From positions 1 through 46,327 of the forward strand of contig JAHHHI010000007.1 of NCBI GenBank assembly GCA_019359435.1: a stretch of DNA of 46,327 nt. Reading direction: 5' to 3'. Position numbers and translations under genes: made by a program. Below are positions 15,501 to 23,200 of this stretch, one piece after another. How positions within the stretch are numbered: the stretch's first letter is position 1; every line of letters starts with the position of its first letter. The notes below the pieces were generated by a model, which worked only from the letters and a program-made list of their open reading frames with translations, had not been told where the DNA came from and ran no database searches. This DNA is from Kaiparowitsia implicata GSE-PSE-MK54-09C (GTDB lineage Bacteria > Cyanobacteriota > Cyanobacteriia > Elainellales > Elainellaceae).

Positions 15501-17959
15501 CCCAATCGTCGGCCTTCCATCGCAGATGCAATCATGGCAAAGGTTTTCCCAGCCCCGACGCAGTGCGCGAGTAGAGTATTGCCTTCTTGAAGCGTTCGCC
15601 AAATTGCGTTTTTCTGGTGAGGTCGAAACTGAATTGTAGGGTTTGCTCCAGGCAGTGTGAGGTGTGCCCCGTTGTAGATGCGAGGTCGGAAGGTATTGAA
15701 TCGTTGGTTGTAGAGTTTGGTTAAGCGCTCGGTGCGTTCAGGCGATTGCCAAATCCAATCCTTAAAGCGAACTTTCAACTCCTCCTGCTTGAGTCGGGCG
15801 GCTGCGGTTTCGTCCCGGTTGATCACCTGCCGATCCTCAAGCGTGTCGTACACAACTGGGTTTTTGAGGTTAAGGGCCAGTTCGACTAGGCGCAGGGCAG
15901 AGCATCGAGAGGTACCTAAAATTGAGTTGTTGATAGCTGAGTTTTTAGCGAAGTATTCTCCATGCACTCCCCAACCACCCGCAAGCTTAGAATAGCGAAC
16001 GGCAATGGCGGTTTTTTCTTTAAGATCTAATGTTTCCAGCAAAAAATCTTGGATATCTTCAGGTGGAACCCAGGCTGAGCCAAGGCGCACATCAATATCG
16101 CCAGGGAGTAGCGGTTCTGGTTGCACTGCGACTAGAGCATCCACATTCACCTGATACTGAGGATCTGTTTCTGCTGCAAGCTTGGCCGCTTGCAGCTTTG
16201 ATCGAACATTGCCACTCAGATAGTCGTCCTCAGTTTGCCACTGCTTAGATTTCGGATCACGAAAAATTAATCCTTCAGCCTGTAATGCTTTAGTGGCCTC
16301 GTTTTCTGGCAGATCAACCAGTTCCCCGATATAGGTCACGTCCACATATCCCTTTTCGTTGAGGCAATACAAAAGCGCCTCTTTAGGTGTTTCGGCTGAT
16401 TCCTGGAAGAAAGATTGTGAAACAGTTCTTTGCGTAAATATCGGCGTTTTTGTAGCTGTTTTTAGATCTGAGTCGTAGTTTTCTAGAGCTAAGAGCAACG
16501 AATAATCTGGATCACTGCGGAACACAAGTCCGTTAGCGCGATCATGTACAGAGCCATATTTTTTGACAAACGCATCATAGACTCGACTTAGTTCCGCCTG
16601 AGCTTCTTGCAGTTGAGCATCAGAGTCCGTTTCGAGCTGTACATTAAGCACCTGTTGGGCCACATCTCGCAGTTCCATCAGCTTCAGGCATCGCTCAAGC
16701 TTTTTCCCCTCATAGCCAACTGAATGCAATAGATCCCCACGTCGCTGCATCAGCACGACATCTAATCCAAGTGGGACTTTAGTAAAGGCTTGAGGTTTTA
16801 CCTCATCCAGATCTGGGGGAATCGGAATGGCTTGCAGTTGAAAGGCACTCTCTTCAAAAGCAACTTGGGTTGCTTTTTGATAAATATTTTTAGGGAACTC
16901 TCGCTCAAAGCATTGTTGAATCGCAATCCGTAGATCGCGCCCATCTCCGGTCAGGGCCAATCGTCCGGGATGGAGCTTGTCGTCGCCCATCTCTCCTAGC
17001 ATCAGATGAGGCCGTTCAGTATAATACTCGTTAATTCGTAGCGGTTTTCCGTCTTGCCCCAAAACTGAGGATTCAGTTAGCTCAGTCCATTGAATCCCGT
17101 TCGGTTCAATCCCGGCTCCCAAACGTTGCAAAATAATTAAATCGGTCGTTACCTCGGTTCCCGCAAACTTTTTAAAAGCGTCTCCCGGCAACCGAAGTGC
17201 CCCAATCAGATTCGCTTGCTGCGCCAACTGTTCTCGCACAGCCTGTCCTCGCCGTGATTGCATCGTGCCTGTTGAGGTGATGTAAACCAGCAATCCCCCA
17301 TGCCGAACAGAATTCAATCCCTTTAGAAAGAAGTAGTCGTGGAGCGTCTTTGCAGCTCTATATTTTGGATCGGCAACGCCCACTTCGCAGAAGGGCACGT
17401 TGGAGATCGTCAGGTCAAAATATTTTTCGGGAGTGGGAACCGTCTCGAACCCAGCAATGTGAATGGTTGCTTCTGAATACAACTGCTTGGCAATTTTGCC
17501 AGAAATTGCATCTAACTCAATCCCGACAATGTTGGAGGTCTCAGACATTCGGCGGGGCATCAATCCCTCAAAATTCCCCGTTGCACCCATTGAGGGATCT
17601 AAAATGCGCCCACCCTTAAAGCCCAACGATTGTAGACCTGAATAAATACCCTGAATTACCTCTGGAGAGGTGTAGTGGGCATTAAGGATAGCGGCCCGTG
17701 CGGAATCATACTCATCCTCACTGAGAAGCGATCGCAGTTCGGTCTGTAAGCCTCTCCAATCCTCTTTGGTAGTAAAAATATCTGGGAGTGAACCCCATCC
17801 TGAAAATCGAGCCAGAATATCTTGATCTGCTGGGGTGGCGCGCTTCCCGGTTTGTTCTAATTCTTTAACCAGTGAGATCGCCTGAATATTCCGCCTCGCT
17901 CGGAGCTTCGGACCTAGCGGGGGTAAGTTATCTAGTTGAATCCGGTAGTTCGTTGGCAT
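12563..17959 (-). CDS. Giant polyvalent DNA methyltransferase-helicase (DarB-like)
   Basis: A 1798-residue protein. Residues 1-70 carry the family opener (ELEQTGKRATPADQDILARF, then SGWG). An N6-adenine-type methyltransferase follows: motif I DPSMGATGNF at 121-130 and catalytic SNVPF at 186-190, an altered NPPF box. A SNF2/SF2 helicase lies at about 780-1320: GAGKT near 803, DEAH near 961, TATP near 1010, and QAEGRALRQG near 1298. The C-terminal 300 residues are acidic and low-complexity, then helical. Such proteins are carried by phages and conjugative elements, and some protect incoming DNA from restriction, as proposed for phage P1 DarB. It is last in the minus-strand transfer cluster and overlaps the preceding gene by 32 bp. 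Activity of the NVPF variant is uncertain. Confidence 0.82.
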   Translation of the reverse strand: MPTNYRIQLDNLPPLGPKLRARRNIQAISLVKELEQTGKRATPADQDILARFSGWGSLPDIFTTKEDWRGLQTELRSLLSEDEYDSARAAILNAHYTSPEVIQGIYSGLQSLGFKGGRILDPSMGATGNFEGLMPRRMSETSNIVGIELDAISGKIAKQLYSEATIHIAGFETVPTPEKYFDLTISNVPFCEVGVADPKYRAAKTLHDYFFLKGLNSVRHGGLLVYITSTGTMQSRRGQAVREQLAQQANLIGALRLPGDAFKKFAGTEVTTDLIILQRLGAGIEPNGIQWTELTESSVLGQDGKPLRINEYYTERPHLMLGEMGDDKLHPGRLALTGDGRDLRIAIQQCFEREFPKNIYQKATQVAFEESAFQLQAIPIPPDLDEVKPQAFTKVPLGLDVVLMQRRGDLLHSVGYEGKKLERCLKLMELRDVAQQVLNVQLETDSDAQLQEAQAELSRVYDAFVKKYGSVHDRANGLVFRSDPDYSLLLALENYDSDLKTATKTPIFTQRTVSQSFFQESAETPKEALLYCLNEKGYVDVTYIGELVDLPENEATKALQAEGLIFRDPKSKQWQTEDDYLSGNVRSKLQAAKLAAETDPQYQVNVDALVAVQPEPLLPGDIDVRLGSAWVPPEDIQDFLLETLDLKEKTAIAVRYSKLAGGWGVHGEYFAKNSAINNSILGTSRCSALRLVELALNLKNPVVYDTLEDRQVINRDETAAARLKQEELKVRFKDWIWQSPERTERLTKLYNQRFNTFRPRIYNGAHLTLPGANPTIQFRPHQKNAIWRTLQEGNTLLAHCVGAGKTFAMIASAMEGRRLGLAQKPMIIVPNHLLEQWAKDWKLLYPNANILAADKTDSSAQNRAELTARIATGDWDAVIVTHSAFGKLRLNPDTQKAFYKEQIDLIKDAIAETGQSEESRAVVKQLERQRKRLQKSVDGLNNPKRKDNGLTFEQLGVDLLIVDEAHMFKNLGYTSQMNNVAGLPNTNSDRAMDLYMKARYLAQQHGEGKGLVFATATPIANTMAEVYTMQRYLQPQLLEDLGLSGFDAWASTFGETVTAPEISPAGSYRVKTRFARFVNVPELMNAFRQIADIQTKEMLNLPTPSIVGGKPEVIATLSSDLQLAFTETLAKRAENISKADPRSDNMLLITTEGRKSTLDMRLINPHLPHERNKVDAFVEDSFAAWQESREQKSTHLAFCYLGTPKTTKSRFEDAVKHFSVYEYIKTRLVEMGMPADQIVFAQDAKSDAQKLKLQQKFNSGDIHLLISGQQLETGFNGQQRLKYLSTLTPPWRPDQIEQAEGRALRQGNQNESVVIRRYVTQGRNNRPSFDGYNWQTLESKKKSIDQIMAGNSEVRSVDDLSDAALTFAEVKAIATGNPLILEKAEIDNQVSQLSSLKRSHLNTTYRMQQQLSFLPARIQDCEQAIPILEQDTARIPADFSFENFSAELEGLTYYDPREFAKVLLKREFPVSLDYKKVGSVAGFEIGIRSKAERSGTDSPLCLQGAGTYYPKISHSYAETTQNIVTELQHISVRLANARSHLNTAIADLKTLSGNQNMVFPKEAELQAALTRQHQINMELGLYQNNAVEAVEEEAESSSQSEDEESNEALDIDDIPSQAWMPPEPDSQNILDSDSPSTSPELPEPNDLDLYNPTLQEMRNWAMDALVLGHASSYLARVRALATEMLQGTDQADLPSDQRDPNFTNPNFTLSKEAVQAMHTAHKASIALRSPSLDDLRQWYVQAAEQGQTVLLPAIAALGKQMKKADAEQMVLPYDHWHQMQASRSRSLEPASDPQEICR

Positions 17960-18284
17960 TAGGCTCGTGCTCCATCACGGCTTGTTGATAGGCAAACAGA
18001 TCGGGTACATCTTCCTCTGATGGCAGCAAGACAAATCGTTCTTGTGCAATTCGTTGGGCAAGCACAAAGGCGGTGGGAGAGTCGTATCCCCGACGACTCA
18101 AATCCATGTGCAGCGTTCGCTCTAGTTCAAAAGCTGAAGTAACCGCTGCAATTGCGACTTGTTCCAATTCGCCTTTTGCTTCCAATTCAGCGGTCATAGT
18201 GGGCCGAAACTGCCGCCAATGGGAGATTGCAACCTGAACATCAGGTGAAGAAACGTCAAACTCAAGGCTTTCCTCAGAAGACAT
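17928..18284 (-). CDS. Hypothetical protein of the transfer region
   Basis: About 118 residues from the ATG at 18284, which has GGAG roughly 9 bases upstream; a GTG two codons earlier is less likely. The protein is mostly helical and acidic, with VAISHWRQFRPTMTAELEAK, RTLHMDLSRRGYDSPTAFVL and a tail rich in Glu and Asn. It has no signal peptide or membrane span. Its 3' end overlaps the start of the methyltransferase-helicase by 32 bp, implying coupled translation and perhaps a partner or chaperone role, but no family is recognised. Confidence 0.6.
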   Translation of the reverse strand: MSSEESLEFDVSSPDVQVAISHWRQFRPTMTAELEAKGELEQVAIAAVTSAFELERTLHMDLSRRGYDSPTAFVLAQRIAQERFVLLPSEEDVPDLFAYQQAVMEHEPNANELPDSTR

Positions 18285-18312
18285 TGACACGCATCTCCGT
18301 GTTACAAAAATA

Positions 18313-18345
18313 TTTTCAGGATGCTTGCGACAAGCATCCTGAAAA
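18313..18345 (-). terminator. Hairpin with following T-run between two transfer-region genes
   Basis: Perfect 15-bp arms (TTTTCAGGATGCTTG and CAAGCATCCTGAAAA) close a CGA loop. On the minus-strand transcript the right arm is followed by TATTTTTG, so it fits an intrinsic terminator or attenuator. It lies between the 194-residue gene and the 118-residue gene. It may separate the helicase pair from the upstream transfer operon, or reduce read-through into it. One AAATATTT copy (18308-18315) sits at its edge. Confidence 0.6.
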
Positions 18346-18362
18346 AGAGTCTATCTCATCTC

Positions 18363-18947
18363 TTATCTCCAATCTCGCAAGCGATTGCCCATACTGATTC
18401 GGGAGGGAGAAGGCACCGGAATCGATGTTGTATTAGGTAGTGCAGTCGGCGGAATTGAATTGGTGTACAGCCAGCCAAAATGTTGGTAGATTGCCTGCCC
18501 CAGCAGGAGAGTATCTTGATCTGAAAAATCTGAATGGATGACTCTCAACTTTCGACTGTTGGGTACGTAATTTGCATGGAGCAAGCAACGTGAGAGGCCA
18601 ACGATCGAGCGCAGCCGGAGAGCATTTTCGTGAACTAAAACTTCGTATTTTGGAATGCTATCCAGATGGATCGTGTGCTGAAGCTGCTGCCGAGCTGTTG
18701 GGGTAGCATGGTCAATCAGTAGGTTGTGCAGCATCAGCACGATGTAAGCTTCTATCGCTGTGCCCTCAACTGCAAAGTGATGCCTGGTCGCAGATGGTGC
18801 AATCTTATTGGTGCGCGATCGCCCTCCTAGAAGCGACTCATAGACCACTTCAGCATAGGTATAGAGTCCGTGGGTCTGCCCGACTGTCTTTGGGGGCACG
18901 AGTTGAATAGATTGGCGGTGTACAGGAGGGCGATGAGATGTTGTCAT
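18363..18947 (-). CDS. Hypothetical protein of the transfer region
   Basis: A 194-residue protein with a basic, proline-containing N-terminus (SHRPPVHRQSIQLVPPKTVG), a central segment with LLGGRSRTNKIAP and HHFAVEGTAIEAYIVLMLHN, and a C-terminal part naming an acidic patch (HSDFSDQDTLLLGQAIYQHF). The last ~25 residues are Pro/Ser-rich and end in GNRLRDWR. There is no membrane span. It is 20 bp upstream of nothing but the terminator hairpin and 20 bp downstream of the 477-residue gene, so it is probably the end of the coupling-protein operon. No family is recognised. Confidence 0.6.
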   Translation of the reverse strand: MTTSHRPPVHRQSIQLVPPKTVGQTHGLYTYAEVVYESLLGGRSRTNKIAPSATRHHFAVEGTAIEAYIVLMLHNLLIDHATPTARQQLQHTIHLDSIPKYEVLVHENALRLRSIVGLSRCLLHANYVPNSRKLRVIHSDFSDQDTLLLGQAIYQHFGWLYTNSIPPTALPNTTSIPVPSPSRISMGNRLRDWR

Positions 18948-18967
18948 AAGAGAACCTTTCGTAAGGA

Positions 18968-20401
18968 TTAACGTTCTAACTCGTCTTCTGGCTCATCCAG
19001 TTCTGCATCAGGTGCAGATTGGAATTGCCCATCGGAATCAAGCTGCTCAGCATTCTCGTTGAGGAAGGCTCTTGCAGCCTGAACACTTGTAATCGGGGTA
19101 GCAATCGTCGTTGCAGATTGCTTGTTGTAGAGTTCGACGATGGCACCATCGCCCAACTGCTGCTCCAACGTCCCTAAAAACTCTAGATCCCGTCGCATCC
19201 GGGCAAAGTCTCCATGCGGCATCGTCACATCTGGAGAATAAAACTCTGGGTCAGCCTTCAATGCGCTTTGAAAGGAGTCGTATCCAGCGCTGGATGCAAG
19301 CTGATTTCCCAGCCGACGAATCTCGTTTAGCTGATCGGCGGGATACCCTAATACGGTTGCCGCCGCGTGCCATTGATTGATTTCTCCCAACGTAGGGCGA
19401 TACCCAGTGTCGGGGGCAGCGCTCCGAACTAAACCCGTGTCCTCGATCTCCTGCTCTGAATAGTCATCCTTATAATCCGGATCAAGACCATAGTCTGTTT
19501 CAGCAGAATAAAAGTCGGACTCAGGGTAGTCAGCATAGACCCCATCATCCTCATAGGGGGTATCGTCTGGCTCTTCATATTCTGCTGAGGAACTATGGGG
19601 TTCAGGGGATTGCCGTTCTGCCCCCTGATTCCAAGCTGTACCAACAGACGGCACACTTGGCGTTGAGTAGCACTTTTGCGAGAGAGCTGCAAAATATTTT
19701 TGAGCATCCCTATCAAGCTCATTTCGCTCAAACTTACCGTCTTTCCACCGCAAAACTGTGAAGTCAGCGTCTGAGCGTTCATGGTCGTGAATCTCAATTG
19801 CACCATCTTCCATGCGGTGGAACGAGTAGCGCTTAAGCTCTGGATCGGTGCTGCGGTAGGCTCCCCCTGGAGAGAGTGCTGCGAATGATTGTGCAACATA
19901 AAGTGCTTGAGTTCCAGCAGGAGCGAGGCTTCTCAGCGACCTTGGATCTTGCCTCATCTGCTCCAGGTCGCCATTTTCAATGGCTCTAGCTGCACTCAAA
20001 AAGGCGTGCTGCTGCTCTTTCGTTGCAGCGTAGTCAAGGATTTTGACTGCATCCTCCTCAATCTCAAACGCGAGAATTGAATTCCCCTCGTCATCGAACA
20101 CTTCAAACCGCTCTTTGCCGTCTTCAGTTGTCTGTGAGCTGATGCGATAGTCTTCTCCCTGGTACTGCCCATTTTCCCCGTACTCTTTTGCAAGATAGGC
20201 AGCAGTTGCGGCCATCGCCTGCCGCTTTGCATCTTCAAGATATTTCTCAGCAAACCCTGATGCTTCTTCCTTTTGTGTGGCTTGCATTTTCATGAGCATC
20301 TTGATCAAATGCACCAGAGCAATTGCCCCGTCCTCCAACTCTCGGTTGGTAATGTCAGCCCCCTGTTGCGCGCCTTCGGCCCGTGTGAGATCAATAATCA
20401 T
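18968..20401 (-). CDS. Acidic hypothetical protein coupled to VirD4
   Basis: A 477-residue protein whose ATG overlaps the VirD4 stop (TAATG), indicating translational coupling. Residues 1-75 are helical (VHLIKMLMKMQ, then Ala-rich AAATAAYLAKEYG). Residues 80-230 contain beta-rich repeats of the type FEVFDDEGNSILAF and YSFHRMEDGAIEIHD. Residues 250-320 are a long Asp/Glu/Tyr/Pro-rich linker. The C-terminal part (about 330-460) is helical (RPTLGEINQWHAAATVLGYP). The helix pattern TLxEIxxWHAAAxxLGxP resembles segments near the C-terminus of the giant helicase (TLQEMRNWAMDALVLGHASS), suggesting a shared small module. It could be an accessory of the coupling protein or relaxosome. Function unknown. 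Confidence 0.65.
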   Translation of the reverse strand: MIIDLTRAEGAQQGADITNRELEDGAIALVHLIKMLMKMQATQKEEASGFAEKYLEDAKRQAMAATAAYLAKEYGENGQYQGEDYRISSQTTEDGKERFEVFDDEGNSILAFEIEEDAVKILDYAATKEQQHAFLSAARAIENGDLEQMRQDPRSLRSLAPAGTQALYVAQSFAALSPGGAYRSTDPELKRYSFHRMEDGAIEIHDHERSDADFTVLRWKDGKFERNELDRDAQKYFAALSQKCYSTPSVPSVGTAWNQGAERQSPEPHSSSAEYEEPDDTPYEDDGVYADYPESDFYSAETDYGLDPDYKDDYSEQEIEDTGLVRSAAPDTGYRPTLGEINQWHAAATVLGYPADQLNEIRRLGNQLASSAGYDSFQSALKADPEFYSPDVTMPHGDFARMRRDLEFLGTLEQQLGDGAIVELYNKQSATTIATPITSVQAARAFLNENAEQLDSDGQFQSAPDAELDEPEDELER

Positions 20402-22317
20402 TAGAACCCAGGCTCCTCAGTTGCAATAAGTGAATCAAACTGACTGGCGCTATCTTTCAGCACATCGGCAAACGTCTTTGGGACTGAATCAGGCTTGCCA
20501 ACCACTGCGGGTTGTTTTTTGTGCTGGGCAGACTGGTTCCCGTCACTTAACGGAGGAATCACCTGCGCGATCGCCACTTGCCGTGCTGTTAAATCAGCTG
20601 CACCAAAGGAGTCTTGCCGCCCTATCGAGCGAGAACGCTCAATAAATGCAGGAAAGCCAGCTTCCCCGGTCGCAATGCTGGTGAGTTCATGTTTAGAGAG
20701 CTTGACCCGTAAGCGAGCTGGGACACTGCTCTCTTTCGCTGAAGCATAGGCAGGATTGATCAACACAAAATCTGCAAAGGGAAAGCTTGGTGTGGGTTGC
20801 CGCAGCTTCAAGAGTTCTTCAGGTGGGATGAGTTTTTTAGTCCGCTCTTGAGGGGAATAGCTGCGGCTACTGCCACTCTTGCCAACCGAGCGGCTTTTTT
20901 GCTCGTAGCGGATCTCTTCCTCACCGATGAACTTGGCAAAATATTCAGCCGTTTCGTACTCACCAGGGTTGAACACAATTTTGGTGCCGCAGCCGGTGAG
21001 GATTGCTCGGGTTGTTTCACGGGTGTAGGCTTTATCAAGCTGGCTCATATTTTGAAAACCCAATACTCCACAGAATCCAGCGGAGCGCGATTCGTTGAGC
21101 CAGTTAGGGAGTTTGGGAAGCTGAATAGTTGCCACCTCATCTAAGAACACCCCCAACGGGTCGTTGCGCTTTCTAGCAACGTTGCGGGTGATGATCATCT
21201 CCATGACGGCGGCCACAATTGGAGAAATGATGTCGCGGCGATTTTGATCCATCCCAAAGATCAGCAGTTGCTTTCCCTCCAAATCGAGCGGGATGGTGGT
21301 GGGGCCACACAGTGCCCCCAGCAAATCAGGCGATGCGAAGTTAGAGAACATCAGGGCCGCAGTCGCAGCCACCGAAGAAGCGGTTTTCTCACTACTCTTC
21401 ATCGACAAGAACTGATCCCAACTCACCTTGACCCAAGGGGAGATGTTAGAGGCTTCAATCACTCGCTTGATGAGTTCTGTGGAGTCAATTGCCAGAATGG
21501 ATTGGCAGGTCAACACATCCGGCAAGGTCGTGAGCTTAGCCAGTTGCAGCGTTGCCTTGATGAGCTGGTCGCCGGACATCTGGAAGAAGGGATCATTGGT
21601 GCGGCCTGGGGCGCTTGAGAAGTTTTGGTTTAGCGTCTTTGCAATTTGTCCAGCCGTTTCACCATCGTCAGCACCCCTCAAGAAATCCAGCAAGTTGCAG
21701 GTTTCACTGCCCGCGAAACCCGGAGCAAAATATTTCACCTCATATCCCAAGGACTCTGCATAGGCAGCATGTACCTCAGCTTGACCGTTGGGAAATTTGA
21801 AATCGTACAGGACAACTGGATTGCCCTGCTCTAGAAACGAGCGAATCATGGGGTCAATCACGAAGCGAGACTTACCCACACCTGGGGCACCCATCACAGC
21901 CGTTCCTTTTTGCACATCTGGAACGAAGACCGTTTGAGTCGTGGGTTTGGCTACAATCGCCCCATTTTTTGCTTGTTTCAGCTTTGGGCTATTAATCCAG
22001 GCTGCAACCGAATTGCGTTTGCCTTCCCGAATCTGCTGTAGCGCTGTTTTCCGGGCTGATGCTTTTTCTTTAGCACCAGCCCATTGCGATGTTGCCAAGC
22101 GGCCTTTTTGAGCGCTGCCATCATGGTTCATCCACACTAAAAAAGCGATGCTCCCTATCGTCATCAACAGCCCTTCAGGGGTAAATATTTTTGTCTTTAT
22201 CCCCTGAAGGGCAGGAGGGGCAGGAATCTGATCTCCAAGCGACTGGAGGGCTTCTCGCCCCTCAGCAGGAGCGGGAAACAAGAGCACAAGTAGCAATACC
22301 AGCAGCAAACGTCTCAT
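20401..22317 (-). CDS. virD4: VirD4/TraD-type coupling ATPase
   Basis: The frame is open from 22401, but the ATG at 22317 (MRRLLLVLLLVLLFPAPAEG) is preferred: it begins with a hydrophobic signal/anchor, whereas the extension is Cys/Arg-rich and unlikely. A second hydrophobic span lies near residues 48-62 (GLLMTIGSIAFLVWM). Walker A GAPGVGKS is at about 142 and Walker B VFLDEVA near 384, followed by FCGVLGFQNMSQLDKAYTRE, the family's Gln-rich motif III. The protein would sit in the inner membrane and pass the relaxase-DNA complex to the secretion channel. The C-terminal ~100 residues are a variable cytosolic tail. No relaxase gene is nearby. Confidence 0.88.
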   Translation of the reverse strand: MRRLLLVLLLVLLFPAPAEGREALQSLGDQIPAPPALQGIKTKIFTPEGLLMTIGSIAFLVWMNHDGSAQKGRLATSQWAGAKEKASARKTALQQIREGKRNSVAAWINSPKLKQAKNGAIVAKPTTQTVFVPDVQKGTAVMGAPGVGKSRFVIDPMIRSFLEQGNPVVLYDFKFPNGQAEVHAAYAESLGYEVKYFAPGFAGSETCNLLDFLRGADDGETAGQIAKTLNQNFSSAPGRTNDPFFQMSGDQLIKATLQLAKLTTLPDVLTCQSILAIDSTELIKRVIEASNISPWVKVSWDQFLSMKSSEKTASSVAATAALMFSNFASPDLLGALCGPTTIPLDLEGKQLLIFGMDQNRRDIISPIVAAVMEMIITRNVARKRNDPLGVFLDEVATIQLPKLPNWLNESRSAGFCGVLGFQNMSQLDKAYTRETTRAILTGCGTKIVFNPGEYETAEYFAKFIGEEEIRYEQKSRSVGKSGSSRSYSPQERTKKLIPPEELLKLRQPTPSFPFADFVLINPAYASAKESSVPARLRVKLSKHELTSIATGEAGFPAFIERSRSIGRQDSFGAADLTARQVAIAQVIPPLSDGNQSAQHKKQPAVVGKPDSVPKTFADVLKDSASQFDSLIATEEPGF

Positions 22318-22351
22318 GGTGGGGGAAGGTGATGGGGCATCGCGGAATAAT

Positions 22352-22513
22352 CTAGTCTTCAGGCGATTGAGGCAGAGGCTTTTCCGGCAGCGATCGCACA
22401 TTGCAGACCGCTAACGGATGAACGCTATTGCACTTCGGGCAGTAGAACGTCAGTGGCACCAGGGACGAGCCAAGCAGGCGACCAGAAGAATGTAGAAACA
22501 ATCGTCGTTTCAT
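22352..22513 (-). CDS. Possible small protein with one CxxC
   Basis: A 53-residue frame starting MKRRLFLHSSGRLLGSSLVP and containing FYCPKCNSVHPLAVCNV. The CPKC pair plus a third Cys hints at half of a zinc ribbon. It fills the gap between the secreted 212-residue gene and virD4 on the same strand. No strong ribosome-binding site is seen, so it may be chance. Confidence 0.3.
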   Translation of the reverse strand: MKRRLFLHSSGRLLGSSLVPLTFYCPKCNSVHPLAVCNVRSLPEKPLPQSPED

Positions 22514-22551
22514 AGGTTGAACCAAAATAAAAGGATGAGAAAGAGAACAGA

Positions 22552-23190
22552 TTAGACATCCCAAAATGGATGTGAAGCAGGCTGCTCAATGATGCAATTA
22601 GTGGGATCTGGAGCAATCCCAAAGGTTTTGACGGCTTCCGCTTTCTCCCAAGGCAGAGTGCAGATGTCTGTGATATCTGTAAACTCCTCCGGCTCAAAGT
22701 CCAGCGGATTTTCCAGTGCATGTTTGATCACGCTGGGAAATGCGGGGTCTGGATAAATCTTGTTGTTGAATAAATACCACTGTCTTGCCAGTTCAATCGC
22801 GACATAGGGGGGTGCAAAATCGGTCAAGCGGGGTGCTGAGTCCTGACCAATGAAGTTCTCGCATAACCCATCGACCCGAACTCCAATCAGTGTTTGCCAG
22901 GGTTCATAGGGATGACCCTCAGAGAATACGTTGATGTAGTGGTAGGTCAGGGGCCGCTCTACGTTGTGATCCATCAATGCAGATGCATCCTCAACAGATG
23001 CCAGCAAACTAAATTGCTGTGGTACTTGATGGCTAGGAGTTGGAGGTAGGCATTGCGCTAGCGATTGCAGCAATGGAGTATTTTCAGAGTTGAGAACATC
23101 AACAACAGACGGAGTGGCGATCGCCCTAGATAGCAGTAGCAGTGAAATACCTACGGCTGTCAATAGGCTCCAAAATATTTTGCGAAACAT
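22552..23190 (-). CDS. Secreted hypothetical protein of the transfer region
   Basis: A 212-residue protein with a clear Sec signal (MFRKIFWSLLTAVGISLLLL, then SRAIATPS). An AGGAGGT Shine-Dalgarno sits 6-7 bases before the ATG. The mature part holds four or more cysteines (LAQCLPPTP, GLCENFIG, DICTLPWEKAE, NCIIEQPA), suggesting disulfides in the periplasm, and an aromatic stretch LARQWYLFNNKIYPDPAFP. It lies 10 bp after the M23 peptidase gene and before virD4. It may be a periplasmic component of the transfer channel. No family is recognised. Confidence 0.65.
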   Translation of the reverse strand: MFRKIFWSLLTAVGISLLLLSRAIATPSVVDVLNSENTPLLQSLAQCLPPTPSHQVPQQFSLLASVEDASALMDHNVERPLTYHYINVFSEGHPYEPWQTLIGVRVDGLCENFIGQDSAPRLTDFAPPYVAIELARQWYLFNNKIYPDPAFPSVIKHALENPLDFEPEEFTDITDICTLPWEKAEAVKTFGIAPDPTNCIIEQPASHPFWDV

Positions 23191-23200
23191 GGTTGACCTC

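Noticed and set aside
22318-22401. 28-residue N-terminal extension of VirD4
   Set aside because: It is Cys/Arg-rich and precedes a proper hydrophobic leader starting at 22317.
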